Source of the DNA: Clostridium sp. chh4-2 | GTDB lineage: Bacteria; Bacillota; Clostridia; Lachnospirales; Lachnospiraceae | Length of the DNA stretch: 64,000 nt | Direction of reading: 5' to 3' | Assembly (NCBI RefSeq): GCF_002899675.1 | Contig: NZ_PKUU01000004.1 | Coordinates: 246,372-310,371, forward strand | Shown: piece by piece, positions 52,088 to 60,032 of the stretch | Numbering within the stretch: position 1 is the stretch's first letter | Layout of the letters: the number at the start of each line of letters is the position of its first letter | Program-made: the position numbers and the translations under genes | Notes under the pieces: generated by a model | Seen by the model: only the letters and a program-made list of their open reading frames with translations | Told to the model about the DNA's origin: nothing | Databases searched by the model: none

Positions 52088-52765
52088 TTATTTTTCAAAC
52101 CGGCTCACCAATTCTTTGGCACTCATCCCTATGGGAGCCTGATCCAGTTTGCCGTGGTTTAAAACATACATTTTATTGCACAAAGACAGCTCCTCCAATT
52201 CGTGAGAAGAAAGCAGCACAGTGCCGCCAGCCGCCATGTACTTTGTGAGATAATTTCTGATATCTTCTTTACAGATCAGATCAAGAGCTGCTCCCGGCTC
52301 ATCCATGATCAGGATTGGAGCATGATTGGACAGAGCACAGGCGATGCTGAGCCTCTTTTTCATTCCTCCTGATAACCGGCTGACAGCGGTTCCCAGGAAA
52401 TCACCGATTCCCAGCATTGCCGCCGTCCCATGATCCAGATCCGCTTCTAACTTCTTTTTATCCCCGCGATAATATAATCTCAGGTTATCTTTTGCAGTCA
52501 GTTCCTCCATCAAAGGATTTTCCTGGGGAACATAAGCGATGCACTCAGAAATAATCCTGCGGCTGCCAAGAATCTCCTGGCCCTCATACTTCATGCTGCC
52601 TTTATCCGCTTTTATGGTTCCCGACAACACCGAAAAAAGAGTCGTTTTCCCGCAGCCGTTGCTGCCGGCGATTCCAACACATTCGCCGGGAGCCGCCGAA
52701 AAAGCCACTCCTTCCAACACGCTCTTCTGTTTATACCGTTTCCAGACATCAGTTACTTCTATCAT
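52088..52765 (-). CDS. ABC transporter ATP-binding protein
   Basis: 225 aa. Walker A GIAGSNGCGKTTLFSVL, Q-loop in YVPQENPLMEELTAKDNLRLYY, signature LSGGMKKRLSIACAL and Walker B ILIMDEPGAALDLI, with the switch His in LLSSHELEEL. CcmA/drug-export type of ABC-2 partner. First gene of a four-gene operon with the zinc-ribbon protein and two permeases. Confidence 0.93.
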   Translation of the reverse strand: MIEVTDVWKRYKQKSVLEGVAFSAAPGECVGIAGSNGCGKTTLFSVLSGTIKADKGSMKYEGQEILGSRRIISECIAYVPQENPLMEELTAKDNLRLYYRGDKKKLEADLDHGTAAMLGIGDFLGTAVSRLSGGMKKRLSIACALSNHAPILIMDEPGAALDLICKEDIRNYLTKYMAAGGTVLLSSHELEELSLCNKMYVLNHGKLDQAPIGMSAKELVSRFEK

Positions 52766-52807
52766 AATAACTCCTATAATATGTATAAGAAAACTTTACT
52801 ACAAAAA

Positions 52808-52851
52808 AAAGTCATGGTCAATGAAGTTTTCCTTAATTTCCCATGACTTTT
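52808..52851. terminator. Bidirectional terminator between pnp and the ABC operon
   Basis: AAAGTCATGG (52808-52817) pairs with CCATGACTTT (52842-52851), with flanking A- and T-runs, in the gap between the pnp stop (52870) and the ABC ATPase start. It terminates pnp on the minus strand. Confidence 0.75.
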
Positions 52852-52869
52852 TTATATATTCAGATAATT

Positions 52870-54993
52870 CTATTCTGCTGTTTCTTCCTTCTTTTCAGGA
52901 GCAGGATTTAAATCACCAGGCTTCATGCTCAGATTAATACGTCCCATCTTATCCACTTCAATTACCTTAACGGTAACTTCATCTCCGATATTAACGACGT
53001 CTTCCACTTTAGCAACTCTCTTGTCAGAAAGCTTGGAAATATGAACCATACCATCCTTTTTAGGAGCCAGCTCAACGAACGCTCCGAAATTCATGATGCG
53101 GACAACTTTACCGGTTATAATCTGGCCTGCTTCGATATCTGTCACAATGCTCTTGATGATGCCGATGGCTTTTTCGATCATCTCTCTGTCGGTACCGCAG
53201 ACAGCTACATTGCCCTCTTCCGAGATATCGATCTTAACGCCGGTCTGTTCAATAATCTTGTTGATCACGCTGCCCTGTTTTCCAACAACATCGCCGATTT
53301 TTGTCGGTGGAATGCTGATCTGTTCAATCTTGGGAGCATATTTGCCAACATCTTCTCTAGCTTCTGAAATGACCGGAGCCATAACTTCGTCAAGAATATA
53401 AATTCTGGCTTCACGGGTTTTAGCAATCGCTTCTTCGATAATCGGTCTTGTCAGTCCATGGATCTTAATATCCATCTGGATTGCGGTAATACCCTTATGA
53501 GTACCGCCCACCTTAAAGTCCATATCTCCAAAGAAATCTTCCAATCCCTGAATATCCGTTAATACCACATAATCATCGTCTGTATCTCCGGTAACCAGAC
53601 CACAAGAAATACCTGCAACTGCTGATTTAATCGGAACTCCGGCTGCCATCAGTGATAAGGAAGAAGAACAAATGCTGGCCTGTGATGTGGAACCGTTGGA
53701 TTCCATGGTCTCTGATACGGTACGGATTGCATATGGGAATTCCTCTTCTGAAGGAAGTACCGGAATCAAAGCTCTCTCAGCTAACGCACCATGGCCGATT
53801 TCACGGCGTCCCGGTCCTCTGGATGGTTTTGTCTCACCAACAGAATAGGACGGGAAATTATAATGATGCATATATCTCTTGGATTTTTCCATATCATCGA
53901 TACCGTCTAATTTCTGGCGCTCTGATAATGGAGCCAGGGTACATACATTCAGGATCTGTGTCTGTCCACGTGTAAACATACCTGATCCGTGAACGCGAGG
54001 CAAAAGATCGATCTCTGCTGCCAGAGGACGGATCTCTGTCATTCCACGGCCGTCCGGACGCTTATGGTCTTTTAAGATCATCTTACGAACGGTCTTCTTC
54101 TGGTACTGGTATACGGCTTCGCCTAAAACTGCAAGCCATTCTTCATTCTCTGCAAATGCTTCTTCCAGCTTTGCAGTGATCTGGCGGATATTCTCTTCTC
54201 TGGTCTGTTTATCATCTGTAAATACCGCAACTTCCATCTCTTCCGGAGTTACGATCTCTTTCATCGCTTCAAACAATTCTGCCGGAACCGCGCAGCTTGT
54301 ATAGGTATGCTTCTCTTTTCCGCACTCTGCTACGATGGTATCGATGAACTCAATTACTTTCTGGTTCACTTCATGAGCTTTAAAGATAGCGTCAATCATG
54401 GTCTGTTCAGCCACTTCATTAGCGCCTGCTTCGATCATGATAACTTTTTCTCTAGTGGATGCCACCGTAAGAGCCATATCGGAAACCTGTTTCTGGGCCT
54501 GAGTCGGGTTGATTACAAATTCTCCGTCCACTAAGCCAACCTGTGTGGTCGCACATGGTCCGTCAAACGGAATATCGGAAATAGCGGTTGCGATTGCAGA
54601 ACCCAGCATAGCGGTTAATTCAGGGCTGCAGTCCTGATCCACAGACATAACCAGGTTATTCAGTGTTACGTCATTGCGGTAATCCTTTGGAAACAGAGGG
54701 CGCATCGGACGGTCAATCACACGGGAGGTCAGAATTGCATTCTCGGATGCCTTTCCTTCTCTCTTATTAAATCCACCTGGGATCTTACCTACTGCATATA
54801 ATTTTTCTTCATATTCTACGCTTAACGGGAAGAAATCGATTCCCTCTCTCGGTTTATCAGATGCGGTTGCTGTAGAAAGCACTACCGTATCACCATAGTG
54901 CATAAATGCTGCACCGTTCGCCTGTTTTGCAACTCTGCCGATATCAACAGTTAAAGTTCTGCCGGCAAGTTCCATAGAAAAACTCTTGTACAT
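52870..54993 (-). CDS. pnp: Polyribonucleotide nucleotidyltransferase (PNPase)
   Basis: 707 aa from ATG 54993 (AAAGGAG upstream), normal length. Two RNase PH domains (about 1-215 and 310-540), the linking helical domain, a KH domain (IPPTKIGDVVGKQGSVINKIIEQTGVKIDI) and an S1 domain (GKVVRIMNFGAFVEL ... DEVTVKVIEVD). Conserved catalytic stretch GRREIGHGALAERAL and DDMEKSKRYMHHYNFPSYSVGE. It degrades RNA 3' to 5' with phosphate. Follows rpsO, the classic order. Confidence 0.98.
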   Translation of the reverse strand: MYKSFSMELAGRTLTVDIGRVAKQANGAAFMHYGDTVVLSTATASDKPREGIDFFPLSVEYEEKLYAVGKIPGGFNKREGKASENAILTSRVIDRPMRPLFPKDYRNDVTLNNLVMSVDQDCSPELTAMLGSAIATAISDIPFDGPCATTQVGLVDGEFVINPTQAQKQVSDMALTVASTREKVIMIEAGANEVAEQTMIDAIFKAHEVNQKVIEFIDTIVAECGKEKHTYTSCAVPAELFEAMKEIVTPEEMEVAVFTDDKQTREENIRQITAKLEEAFAENEEWLAVLGEAVYQYQKKTVRKMILKDHKRPDGRGMTEIRPLAAEIDLLPRVHGSGMFTRGQTQILNVCTLAPLSERQKLDGIDDMEKSKRYMHHYNFPSYSVGETKPSRGPGRREIGHGALAERALIPVLPSEEEFPYAIRTVSETMESNGSTSQASICSSSLSLMAAGVPIKSAVAGISCGLVTGDTDDDYVVLTDIQGLEDFFGDMDFKVGGTHKGITAIQMDIKIHGLTRPIIEEAIAKTREARIYILDEVMAPVISEAREDVGKYAPKIEQISIPPTKIGDVVGKQGSVINKIIEQTGVKIDISEEGNVAVCGTDREMIEKAIGIIKSIVTDIEAGQIITGKVVRIMNFGAFVELAPKKDGMVHISKLSDKRVAKVEDVVNIGDEVTVKVIEVDKMGRINLSMKPGDLNPAPEKKEETAE

Positions 54994-55163
54994 ACGTCTA
55001 TTCTCCTTTAAATTAGAATTTTGTTCTGCGGAAGATGCCGAAACTACTGAAAAAGACACGAATGCTCATGCCCTTTTCAGCGGTCTCGGGACAAATCTTC
55101 CACATGAATTGCAAATAAAAATTCTCTTAATATCATAAAAACGCTTTCCTATGATATCAAGAA

Positions 55164-55190
55164 TAGGGTGGAGATAATCTCTCCACCCTA
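55164..55190 (-). terminator. Hairpin after rpsO
   Basis: TAGGGTGGAGA/TCTCCACCCTA is a perfect stem with a 5-base loop, 10 bases after the rpsO stop. No strong T-run follows on the minus strand, so it may be a processing or attenuation site between rpsO and pnp. Confidence 0.65.
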
Positions 55191-55200
55191 ATGTTCAAAA

Positions 55201-55467
55201 TTACTTTCTGATTCCTAACTTTTCAATTAAAGCACGGTATCCGTCAAGATCTGTCTTCTTTAAGTAATCCAGAAGACCTCTTCTCTGACCAACCATCATA
55301 AGAAGACCTCTTCTTGAATGATGATCTTTCTTATTCTGCTGTAAATGCTCTGTTAATTCAGCAATTCTTGCAGTTAAAATAGCAATCTGAACTTCCGGTG
55401 AACCTGTATCTCCAGGTTTTCTGCCGTATTCTGCGATAATCGCAGCTTTCTTTTCCTTTGAAATCAT
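55201..55467 (-). CDS. rpsO: 30S ribosomal protein S15
   Basis: 88 aa, the standard length. Diagnostic residues: [53 protein letters not shown]. Binds 16S rRNA central domain. Own promoter upstream (55592-55564) and AAGGAGG at the start. Confidence 0.99.
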   Translation of the reverse strand: MISKEKKAAIIAEYGRKPGDTGSPEVQIAILTARIAELTEHLQQNKKDHHSRRGLLMMVGQRRGLLDYLKKTDLDGYRALIEKLGIRK

Positions 55468-55563
55468 GATGATTTCCTCCTTATTCTTATAGACTGACCG
55501 TGAACTAAGCTTCTGGTTGGAGTGTCCAAAAAACCGGGTTCTGGCGTTAACTCATACTTTGTA

Positions 55564-55592
55564 AGTTTATCACGAATTATAAGTCTTGTCAA
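55564..55592 (-). promoter_or_regulatory. rpsO promoter
   Basis: Minus-strand TTGACA at 55592-55587 and TAAACT at 55569-55564, 17 bases apart. It leaves a leader of about 90 bases, long enough for S15 autoregulatory structure, including a GAACCCGG/CCGGGTTC-like self-pairing near 55540. Confidence 0.75.
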
Positions 55593-55606
55593 ATGAATTT
55601 TGCCCC

Positions 55607-56710
55607 CTATCTTATGGCATTCGCTATCTCCATCATCCGCGGAAGGCAAGCCTCGAAAAACATCTCATAAGACCTGCAGAAATACTGATGAAACGGTTCG
55701 TTTTCCTGCCTGTTTCTCCGGCATCCGCCCCGGCAGAGCGGATAATACCGGCAGTCCCGGCATTTTTCATCGTGATGTTCGGAATCCTCTATAAACCGGA
55801 TCTCCTTTCTCACTTCATTCACCGCGTCAACCGTATCTTTATTAAAGTTTCCCAGTTTGTACTGGTCTAATACATAAAAATCGCAGGGATATACAGATCC
55901 GTCGGCCTCCACCACATACTGCATTCCGCAGATTCCCCTCATATCGCAGGATTCCGGTATCTGTCCGAGCAGCATGGCTATGTAGTTTTCAAACTGTCTG
56001 ATGTAAGGCGGTTTTCCTTTTTGCAGATCTTCATACCACAGATCGAACAGCTTAATCAAAAAAGTGCCGTAGCATTCCGGTGTAAGCGAATATTCACGTT
56101 TTCCCGGCTCCTCGCCCAAAGGATCGAGACAGGCGATGAACTGCAGATAACTCAGCCCGTTCTTCTTATAAAATGCATAAGTCTTTTCAATCTGGGGAGC
56201 CGTCTTTCCATTAACCACGGAAAGAATATTAAATTCCACTCCCGCCTTCTTGAAAAGCTCAATATTTTCCATGATTTTATAAAAACTTCCCTCGCCCTTG
56301 ATATTCCTGCGGTACAGATCATGGACTTTGGGGCCTCCATCTAAGGAAACTCCAACCAAAAAATTATTTTTCACAAAAAACTCTGCCCACTTCTTATCCG
56401 TATAATACCCGTTTGTCTGAAGAGCATTATATACTTTAATCTTCTTCGTATTATATTTTTCCTGTAATTCTATGGACTTCTCAAAAAACGGAAGCCCCAC
56501 CAGAGTGGGTTCCCCGCCCTGATAGGCGATTGTACATTCCCCCTCCGCATAGGCAAAAATCTGTTTCATCACAGCCTCTAACGTTTCTTCCGACATCATC
56601 CCGTAGGACGACTGCTCCCGTTTCGACATGGTATCATAATAAAAGCAATACTCACACCTGAGATTGCAGTTTCCTGACGCTGGTTTAATCAATACACTGA
56701 TTGGCGGCAT
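55607..56710 (-). CDS. Radical SAM/SPASM anaerobic sulfatase-maturating enzyme
   Basis: 367 aa. Radical SAM cluster in CNLRCEYCFYYD (Cx3Cx2C, about residues 15-22), YQGGEPTL, the extra cysteines CGMQYVVEADGSVYPCDFYVLD and the SPASM ending CRDCRYYPLCRGGCRRNRQ. This is the anSME set, which oxidises an active-site Cys or Ser of sulfatases to formylglycine. No sulfatase is in the window, so its substrate lies elsewhere or it modifies another protein. Confidence 0.92.
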   Translation of the reverse strand: MPPISVLIKPASGNCNLRCEYCFYYDTMSKREQSSYGMMSEETLEAVMKQIFAYAEGECTIAYQGGEPTLVGLPFFEKSIELQEKYNTKKIKVYNALQTNGYYTDKKWAEFFVKNNFLVGVSLDGGPKVHDLYRRNIKGEGSFYKIMENIELFKKAGVEFNILSVVNGKTAPQIEKTYAFYKKNGLSYLQFIACLDPLGEEPGKREYSLTPECYGTFLIKLFDLWYEDLQKGKPPYIRQFENYIAMLLGQIPESCDMRGICGMQYVVEADGSVYPCDFYVLDQYKLGNFNKDTVDAVNEVRKEIRFIEDSEHHDEKCRDCRYYPLCRGGCRRNRQENEPFHQYFCRSYEMFFEACLPRMMEIANAIR

Positions 56711-56737
56711 ATCTTCTCCTTCTCGTAACTCTGTTCT

Positions 56738-57610
56738 TTATCGGTCAATTTTATATTTCTCCATCATCTCTTTTAAAAATGCGGCATCTTCCTTCAGCCT
56801 TGGAATCTCAGCGGCACGTCCATCCGCTGCCATCCCGGATACCACTGTCAGCATGACATCCATACCTTCTTCAAACTTCTCTTCCCCGCGCACTTCAAGC
56901 GCATCTTCCATGTTAAATTCAGTAAACAGCATATTCGACGCCTCCGTTCCATGCTCTCTAAAAAACTCTAAAAGGATTCCTTCATTTTCGCAGTCCGATA
57001 TCGCCTGAATAACCGCATCATCCCTGGTTTTACCGGTAATGATATAATCCCGGATCTTCTGAATAAAACAGGAATATTCATAAATGGGCTGACATTGTTT
57101 TAATATCGGATGATCTGCCGATAAATTTATATTAATAACTTTCACCCTTAATTCTAACATAGGTTCCCTGTCTTTTACAAGGTAAGCGTCGGATAATCTC
57201 AGCTCTTTTTCCGCAGCAAATGGCGCAGCTCCATTATAAAACACATAGAATTCCGGAACAGGAATGGAAATTCTCTTGTTTTTATATAAAGCTCTGGATT
57301 CAACCAGCTTTTCAAGGGTCCGTCCAAAGTAGATGGCATCCCGCAGCGGCATATTCTCGTTCAGCGTTGACTGGTGTTCGCTGATTACAAGAATCTTTTT
57401 TCTCACGGTGAACGCCATATCATTTTTTCTGGCCATAAAGATCACTCCGCTGAGAGTTGTATAATCGATATCTTCCGGTTTCACCTCCTCTCCCGGTTCC
57501 AGTGCCTGATAAAGTGCGGCCGCATTTTTAGGGTCGCCAAAAAGTGCCGTAAATGCGCTGGATTTCACTTCACGGTTCGTAATTTCTTTTGATGTACTGT
57601 CAATATCCAT
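56738..57610 (-). CDS. Rpn/PD-(D/E)XK-type nuclease-like protein
   Basis: 290 aa. The fold reads REVKSSAFTALFGDPKNAAALYQAL, then DMAFTVRKKILVISEHQSTLNENMPLRDAIYFG (catalytic D and E-x-Q), ISIPVPEFYVFYNG and VKVININL, as in Rpn recombination-promoting nuclease/transposase-like proteins common in Clostridia. The C-terminus is a Glu-rich helical region. Whether it moves DNA or acts in repair is not known; it stands alone without ends of a mobile element. Start 57610, AAGGAGG upstream. Confidence 0.85.
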   Translation of the reverse strand: MDIDSTSKEITNREVKSSAFTALFGDPKNAAALYQALEPGEEVKPEDIDYTTLSGVIFMARKNDMAFTVRKKILVISEHQSTLNENMPLRDAIYFGRTLEKLVESRALYKNKRISIPVPEFYVFYNGAAPFAAEKELRLSDAYLVKDREPMLELRVKVININLSADHPILKQCQPIYEYSCFIQKIRDYIITGKTRDDAVIQAISDCENEGILLEFFREHGTEASNMLFTEFNMEDALEVRGEEKFEEGMDVMLTVVSGMAADGRAAEIPRLKEDAAFLKEMMEKYKIDR

Positions 57611-57764
57611 ACAGTATCCTCCTTATTTTGCTTTCATTGGGAAATTGCGGCGAACTGCCGATAAGAAAATCTGAGGTGATCAGTATATCATATTTTTATG
57701 ATTCGGTAAATACTCATTACAAAAATGCTGCCGTTTTGCCTTCTGATTAATGTTACCAAAAAAC

Positions 57765-57800
57765 AGGACATAAGAGCGCCTTCATACGCCCTTATGTCCT
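57765..57800. terminator. Terminator of the isomerase-dehydrogenase operon
   Basis: AGGACATAAG and CTTATGTCCT form a perfect 10-bp stem (extended by GGCG/CGCC) followed on the minus strand by GTTTTTTGG, 26 bases after the stop of the isomerase gene. Confidence 0.85.
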
Positions 57801-57825
57801 AAATGCAAAAAACCTTTTTATTTAA

Positions 57826-58725
57826 TTAAGCGCCCACATGTTTCAACGCCTGATCCACATGTTTTTTCGCTCTCGGAATATCTTCTTCGTCCAAATGTTC
57901 AATAATGATCGGGATATTTGGATGATTCTTCATCAGCCGTTCCAGATAGAGTTCATAGTTCAGCACTCCCAAACCAGCCGCCGGAAGTTCTACCGCACCT
58001 GCACCGCGGAAGCTGTTGTGTTCCGCCGAACCTCCGCCGAATTTCTCGCCGGTATCCACCGCCCTTTTACAGTCTTTTGCATGGGCTACGCGGATCTTAT
58101 CGTCTAAAACATAGAATATCTTCTCAATGGTTTCATCCACATGGTCGATATTGTCTTCCCCAAAGTAATTGGTCGGGTCCATCAAAAGTCCAATTCCCGG
58201 ATGATTCACCTCTCTTAAAAGTCTGGCCGTCTGCTCCACAGAACCTACGATGTTATTTACATAGTTCTCGATTAAAAATACGGCGTCATGATCATAAGCA
58301 AACTTTGCCAGATCAACCGCAATCTTCTTAAACTCCTGATATGCTTCTTCGGTCGCATTCTTTGGATCGTAAAGCCAGTCGCTTTCCACGTTATAAGTTC
58401 CCGTCTCGCTTACCACATATGGAGTTCCAAAATCTCTGGCGTGGGCCAGTATTTCTTTTACATAGTTAATGTTGGCCTCTCTCTGAACCGGGTCAGGATG
58501 AACCAGATTGGTATAAGCTGAGATAGCCACAATAGGGAGATTGGCATCCCGGAATGCGTCCCTCACATAATTCGCTTTTTCTTTTGTTATATTTCCTCTG
58601 GATAAATCAATGTCCTTAAATTCCAGATCCAGCTGCACACAGTTCATGCCGTGATCCTTTGCCCTTTTAATCGTTTCCTCCAACGAATATGGATAATATC
58701 CTGTAAAAATACCAACTGAAATCAT
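57826..58725 (-). CDS. Sugar phosphate isomerase/epimerase (TIM-barrel, AP-endonuclease-2 family)
   Basis: 299 aa. Beta/alpha barrel with metal ligands expected for the IolE/xylose-isomerase-like group: NCVQLDLEFKDID, VSETGTYN, FLIENYVNNIVG (Glu), LLMDPTNYFGED (Asp), VAHAKDCKR (His) and the final IIIEHLDEED (Glu). Twelve bases after the dehydrogenase gene, so the two act together on a sugar or inositol-like compound. Substrate unknown. Confidence 0.9.
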   Translation of the reverse strand: MISVGIFTGYYPYSLEETIKRAKDHGMNCVQLDLEFKDIDLSRGNITKEKANYVRDAFRDANLPIVAISAYTNLVHPDPVQREANINYVKEILAHARDFGTPYVVSETGTYNVESDWLYDPKNATEEAYQEFKKIAVDLAKFAYDHDAVFLIENYVNNIVGSVEQTARLLREVNHPGIGLLMDPTNYFGEDNIDHVDETIEKIFYVLDDKIRVAHAKDCKRAVDTGEKFGGGSAEHNSFRGAGAVELPAAGLGVLNYELYLERLMKNHPNIPIIIEHLDEEDIPRAKKHVDQALKHVGA

Positions 58726-58737
58726 ACCTTGCTCCTC

Positions 58738-59850
58738 CTATAATAATTCTTCTAATTTAACTGTCCGTTCCTCTTTGATCGACTTATAACAAGCCTCCAC
58801 ACAGGCCAGCGTTTTCACATTATCCCTGGCGCTGATCTCCGGTTCCGTTTTATTTTCCACCGCACATAACAGATTCGCCATTGTTCCCACAAATGCATCC
58901 GGGAACCACATGGTATCCCATTTCGGTTCAATCCACTGATGGGGATAGGATTTACATGCAAGGCGAAGAGAGCTTCCTGCAAATTCCGGTTCCCGCTTAT
59001 GCCAGCCGAAATCCCCTTCGGCAAATCCTTCCGTTCCTTCCACTCTCCAGTTAATATAATTGTGCTTCTCACAAGGTTCTTCCGGCCATGCCCATACGTC
59101 GTCCAAACTGGTGGCCATCAAACCGTCTGAATACTGATAGGTGTACTGGGTAATTCCATCCGTATGCTCAAATTTTGTTCTCGGATCGGTTCTGCACAGA
59201 GCCGTGATCTTTTCCGGGTCGCCGAACAGATAACGGAAAATATCAATATGATGAACGCCCATCGCATATAATTCCAGCTTGTTATACGCCTTTAAAAATG
59301 CCTGCCAATCCGGTATGGCTCTCATATCGATGGTGGCAATCACCGGTTTTCCAATCAGCCCTTTGTCCAAAACGTATTTTAACGCTCTCATGGACTGGTC
59401 ATAACGCATATTTGAATTCACGGCTATGGGAATCCCTGCCTTCTCTCCTAGTTCGACGATTTCCTTCGCCTCTTGTACAGACATCGCTATGGGTTTCTGG
59501 CACAGAATTCCTTTAATGTGAGGTTTTGTACATACATACCTGACAATATCCAGCTGTACGTGCGGAGGCACCGCAATATCTATAATTTCCACCTCCGGAT
59601 CATCCACCAGCTGATGCCAGTCTTCATAAACCTTCTCTAAATTATGTACGGCCGCAACTTCTTTACTCTGCTCCAGATCTAAAGATGTAATCGCATATGG
59701 ATGAAAACCCGCTTTGCGGTAAGCAGCCAGGTGACAGTTTCTTACGATAAATCCCGCCCCGATAATACCGATTTTATAATCCTTGTTTTTAGGCATCACA
59801 GGAATCGTTGCCGCTTCCAGTTCCTGCCTTAAAAGTTTGGCACTGTCCAT
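58738..59850 (-). CDS. Gfo/Idh/MocA family oxidoreductase
   Basis: 370 aa from ATG 59850, chosen for GGGG nine bases ahead. The NAD site is IGIIGAGFIVRNCHLAAYRKAGF (about 27-49) and the family motif EKP appears as CQKPIAM (about 118). The C-terminal sheet domain carries HHIDIFRYLFGDPE, where HxxD(x)3 is the catalytic His region. Substrate likely a sugar or cyclitol; first gene of the operon with the isomerase, under a promoter with a LacI-type operator. Confidence 0.9.
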   Translation of the reverse strand: MDSAKLLRQELEAATIPVMPKNKDYKIGIIGAGFIVRNCHLAAYRKAGFHPYAITSLDLEQSKEVAAVHNLEKVYEDWHQLVDDPEVEIIDIAVPPHVQLDIVRYVCTKPHIKGILCQKPIAMSVQEAKEIVELGEKAGIPIAVNSNMRYDQSMRALKYVLDKGLIGKPVIATIDMRAIPDWQAFLKAYNKLELYAMGVHHIDIFRYLFGDPEKITALCRTDPRTKFEHTDGITQYTYQYSDGLMATSLDDVWAWPEEPCEKHNYINWRVEGTEGFAEGDFGWHKREPEFAGSSLRLACKSYPHQWIEPKWDTMWFPDAFVGTMANLLCAVENKTEPEISARDNVKTLACVEACYKSIKEERTVKLEELL

Positions 59851-59871
59851 TTTTCGCATCCCCTTTCTTCA

Positions 59872-59883
59872 TGAAACGTTTTA
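59872..59883. promoter_or_regulatory. LacI-type operator 1 (Gfo/Idh side)
   Basis: TGAAACGTTTTA, one base from the palindrome TGAAACGTTTCA bound by LacI/GalR proteins. It covers the expected transcription start of the leftward promoter at 59896-59924. Confidence 0.72.
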
Positions 59884-59895
59884 TAAGTCATTTTC

Positions 59896-59924
59896 ATACT
59901 AACAAATTGCGCCGTTCATGTCAA
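59896..59924 (-). promoter_or_regulatory. Promoter of the Gfo/Idh-isomerase operon
   Basis: Minus-strand TTGACA (59924-59919), 17-base spacer, TAGTAT (59901-59896). Operator 1 follows 12 bases after the -10. Confidence 0.8.
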
Positions 59925-59955
59925 TAGAATATTAGTAAATTATTCCCATTTTTTC

Positions 59956-59984
59956 TTGTCAAATGCTTAATTCCATGATATGAT
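59956..59984 (+). promoter_or_regulatory. Promoter of the UroD-like gene
   Basis: TTGTCA (59956-59961), 17-base spacer, TATGAT (59979-59984). Operator 2 begins 12 bases after the -10, mirroring the other side. Confidence 0.8.
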
Positions 59985-59996
59985 CCCATTATAGCA

Positions 59997-60008
59997 TGAA
60001 TCGTTTCA
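59997..60008. promoter_or_regulatory. LacI-type operator 2 (UroD-like side)
   Basis: TGAATCGTTTCA, one base from TGAAACGTTTCA, located over the start region of the rightward promoter. The two operators are 125 bases apart centre to centre. Confidence 0.72.
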
Positions 60009-60032
60009 CGTAATCGAAAGGAGATATAACAC

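Noticed and set aside
56738..57610. Treating the Rpn-like gene as an insertion sequence
   Set aside because: No terminal inverted repeats or target duplication were seen around it.
59872..60008. Calling the two operators CcpA cre sites
   Set aside because: They are 12-bp palindromes centred on CG, lacking the 14-bp spacing of the cre consensus, and lie beside a dedicated LacI-family gene.
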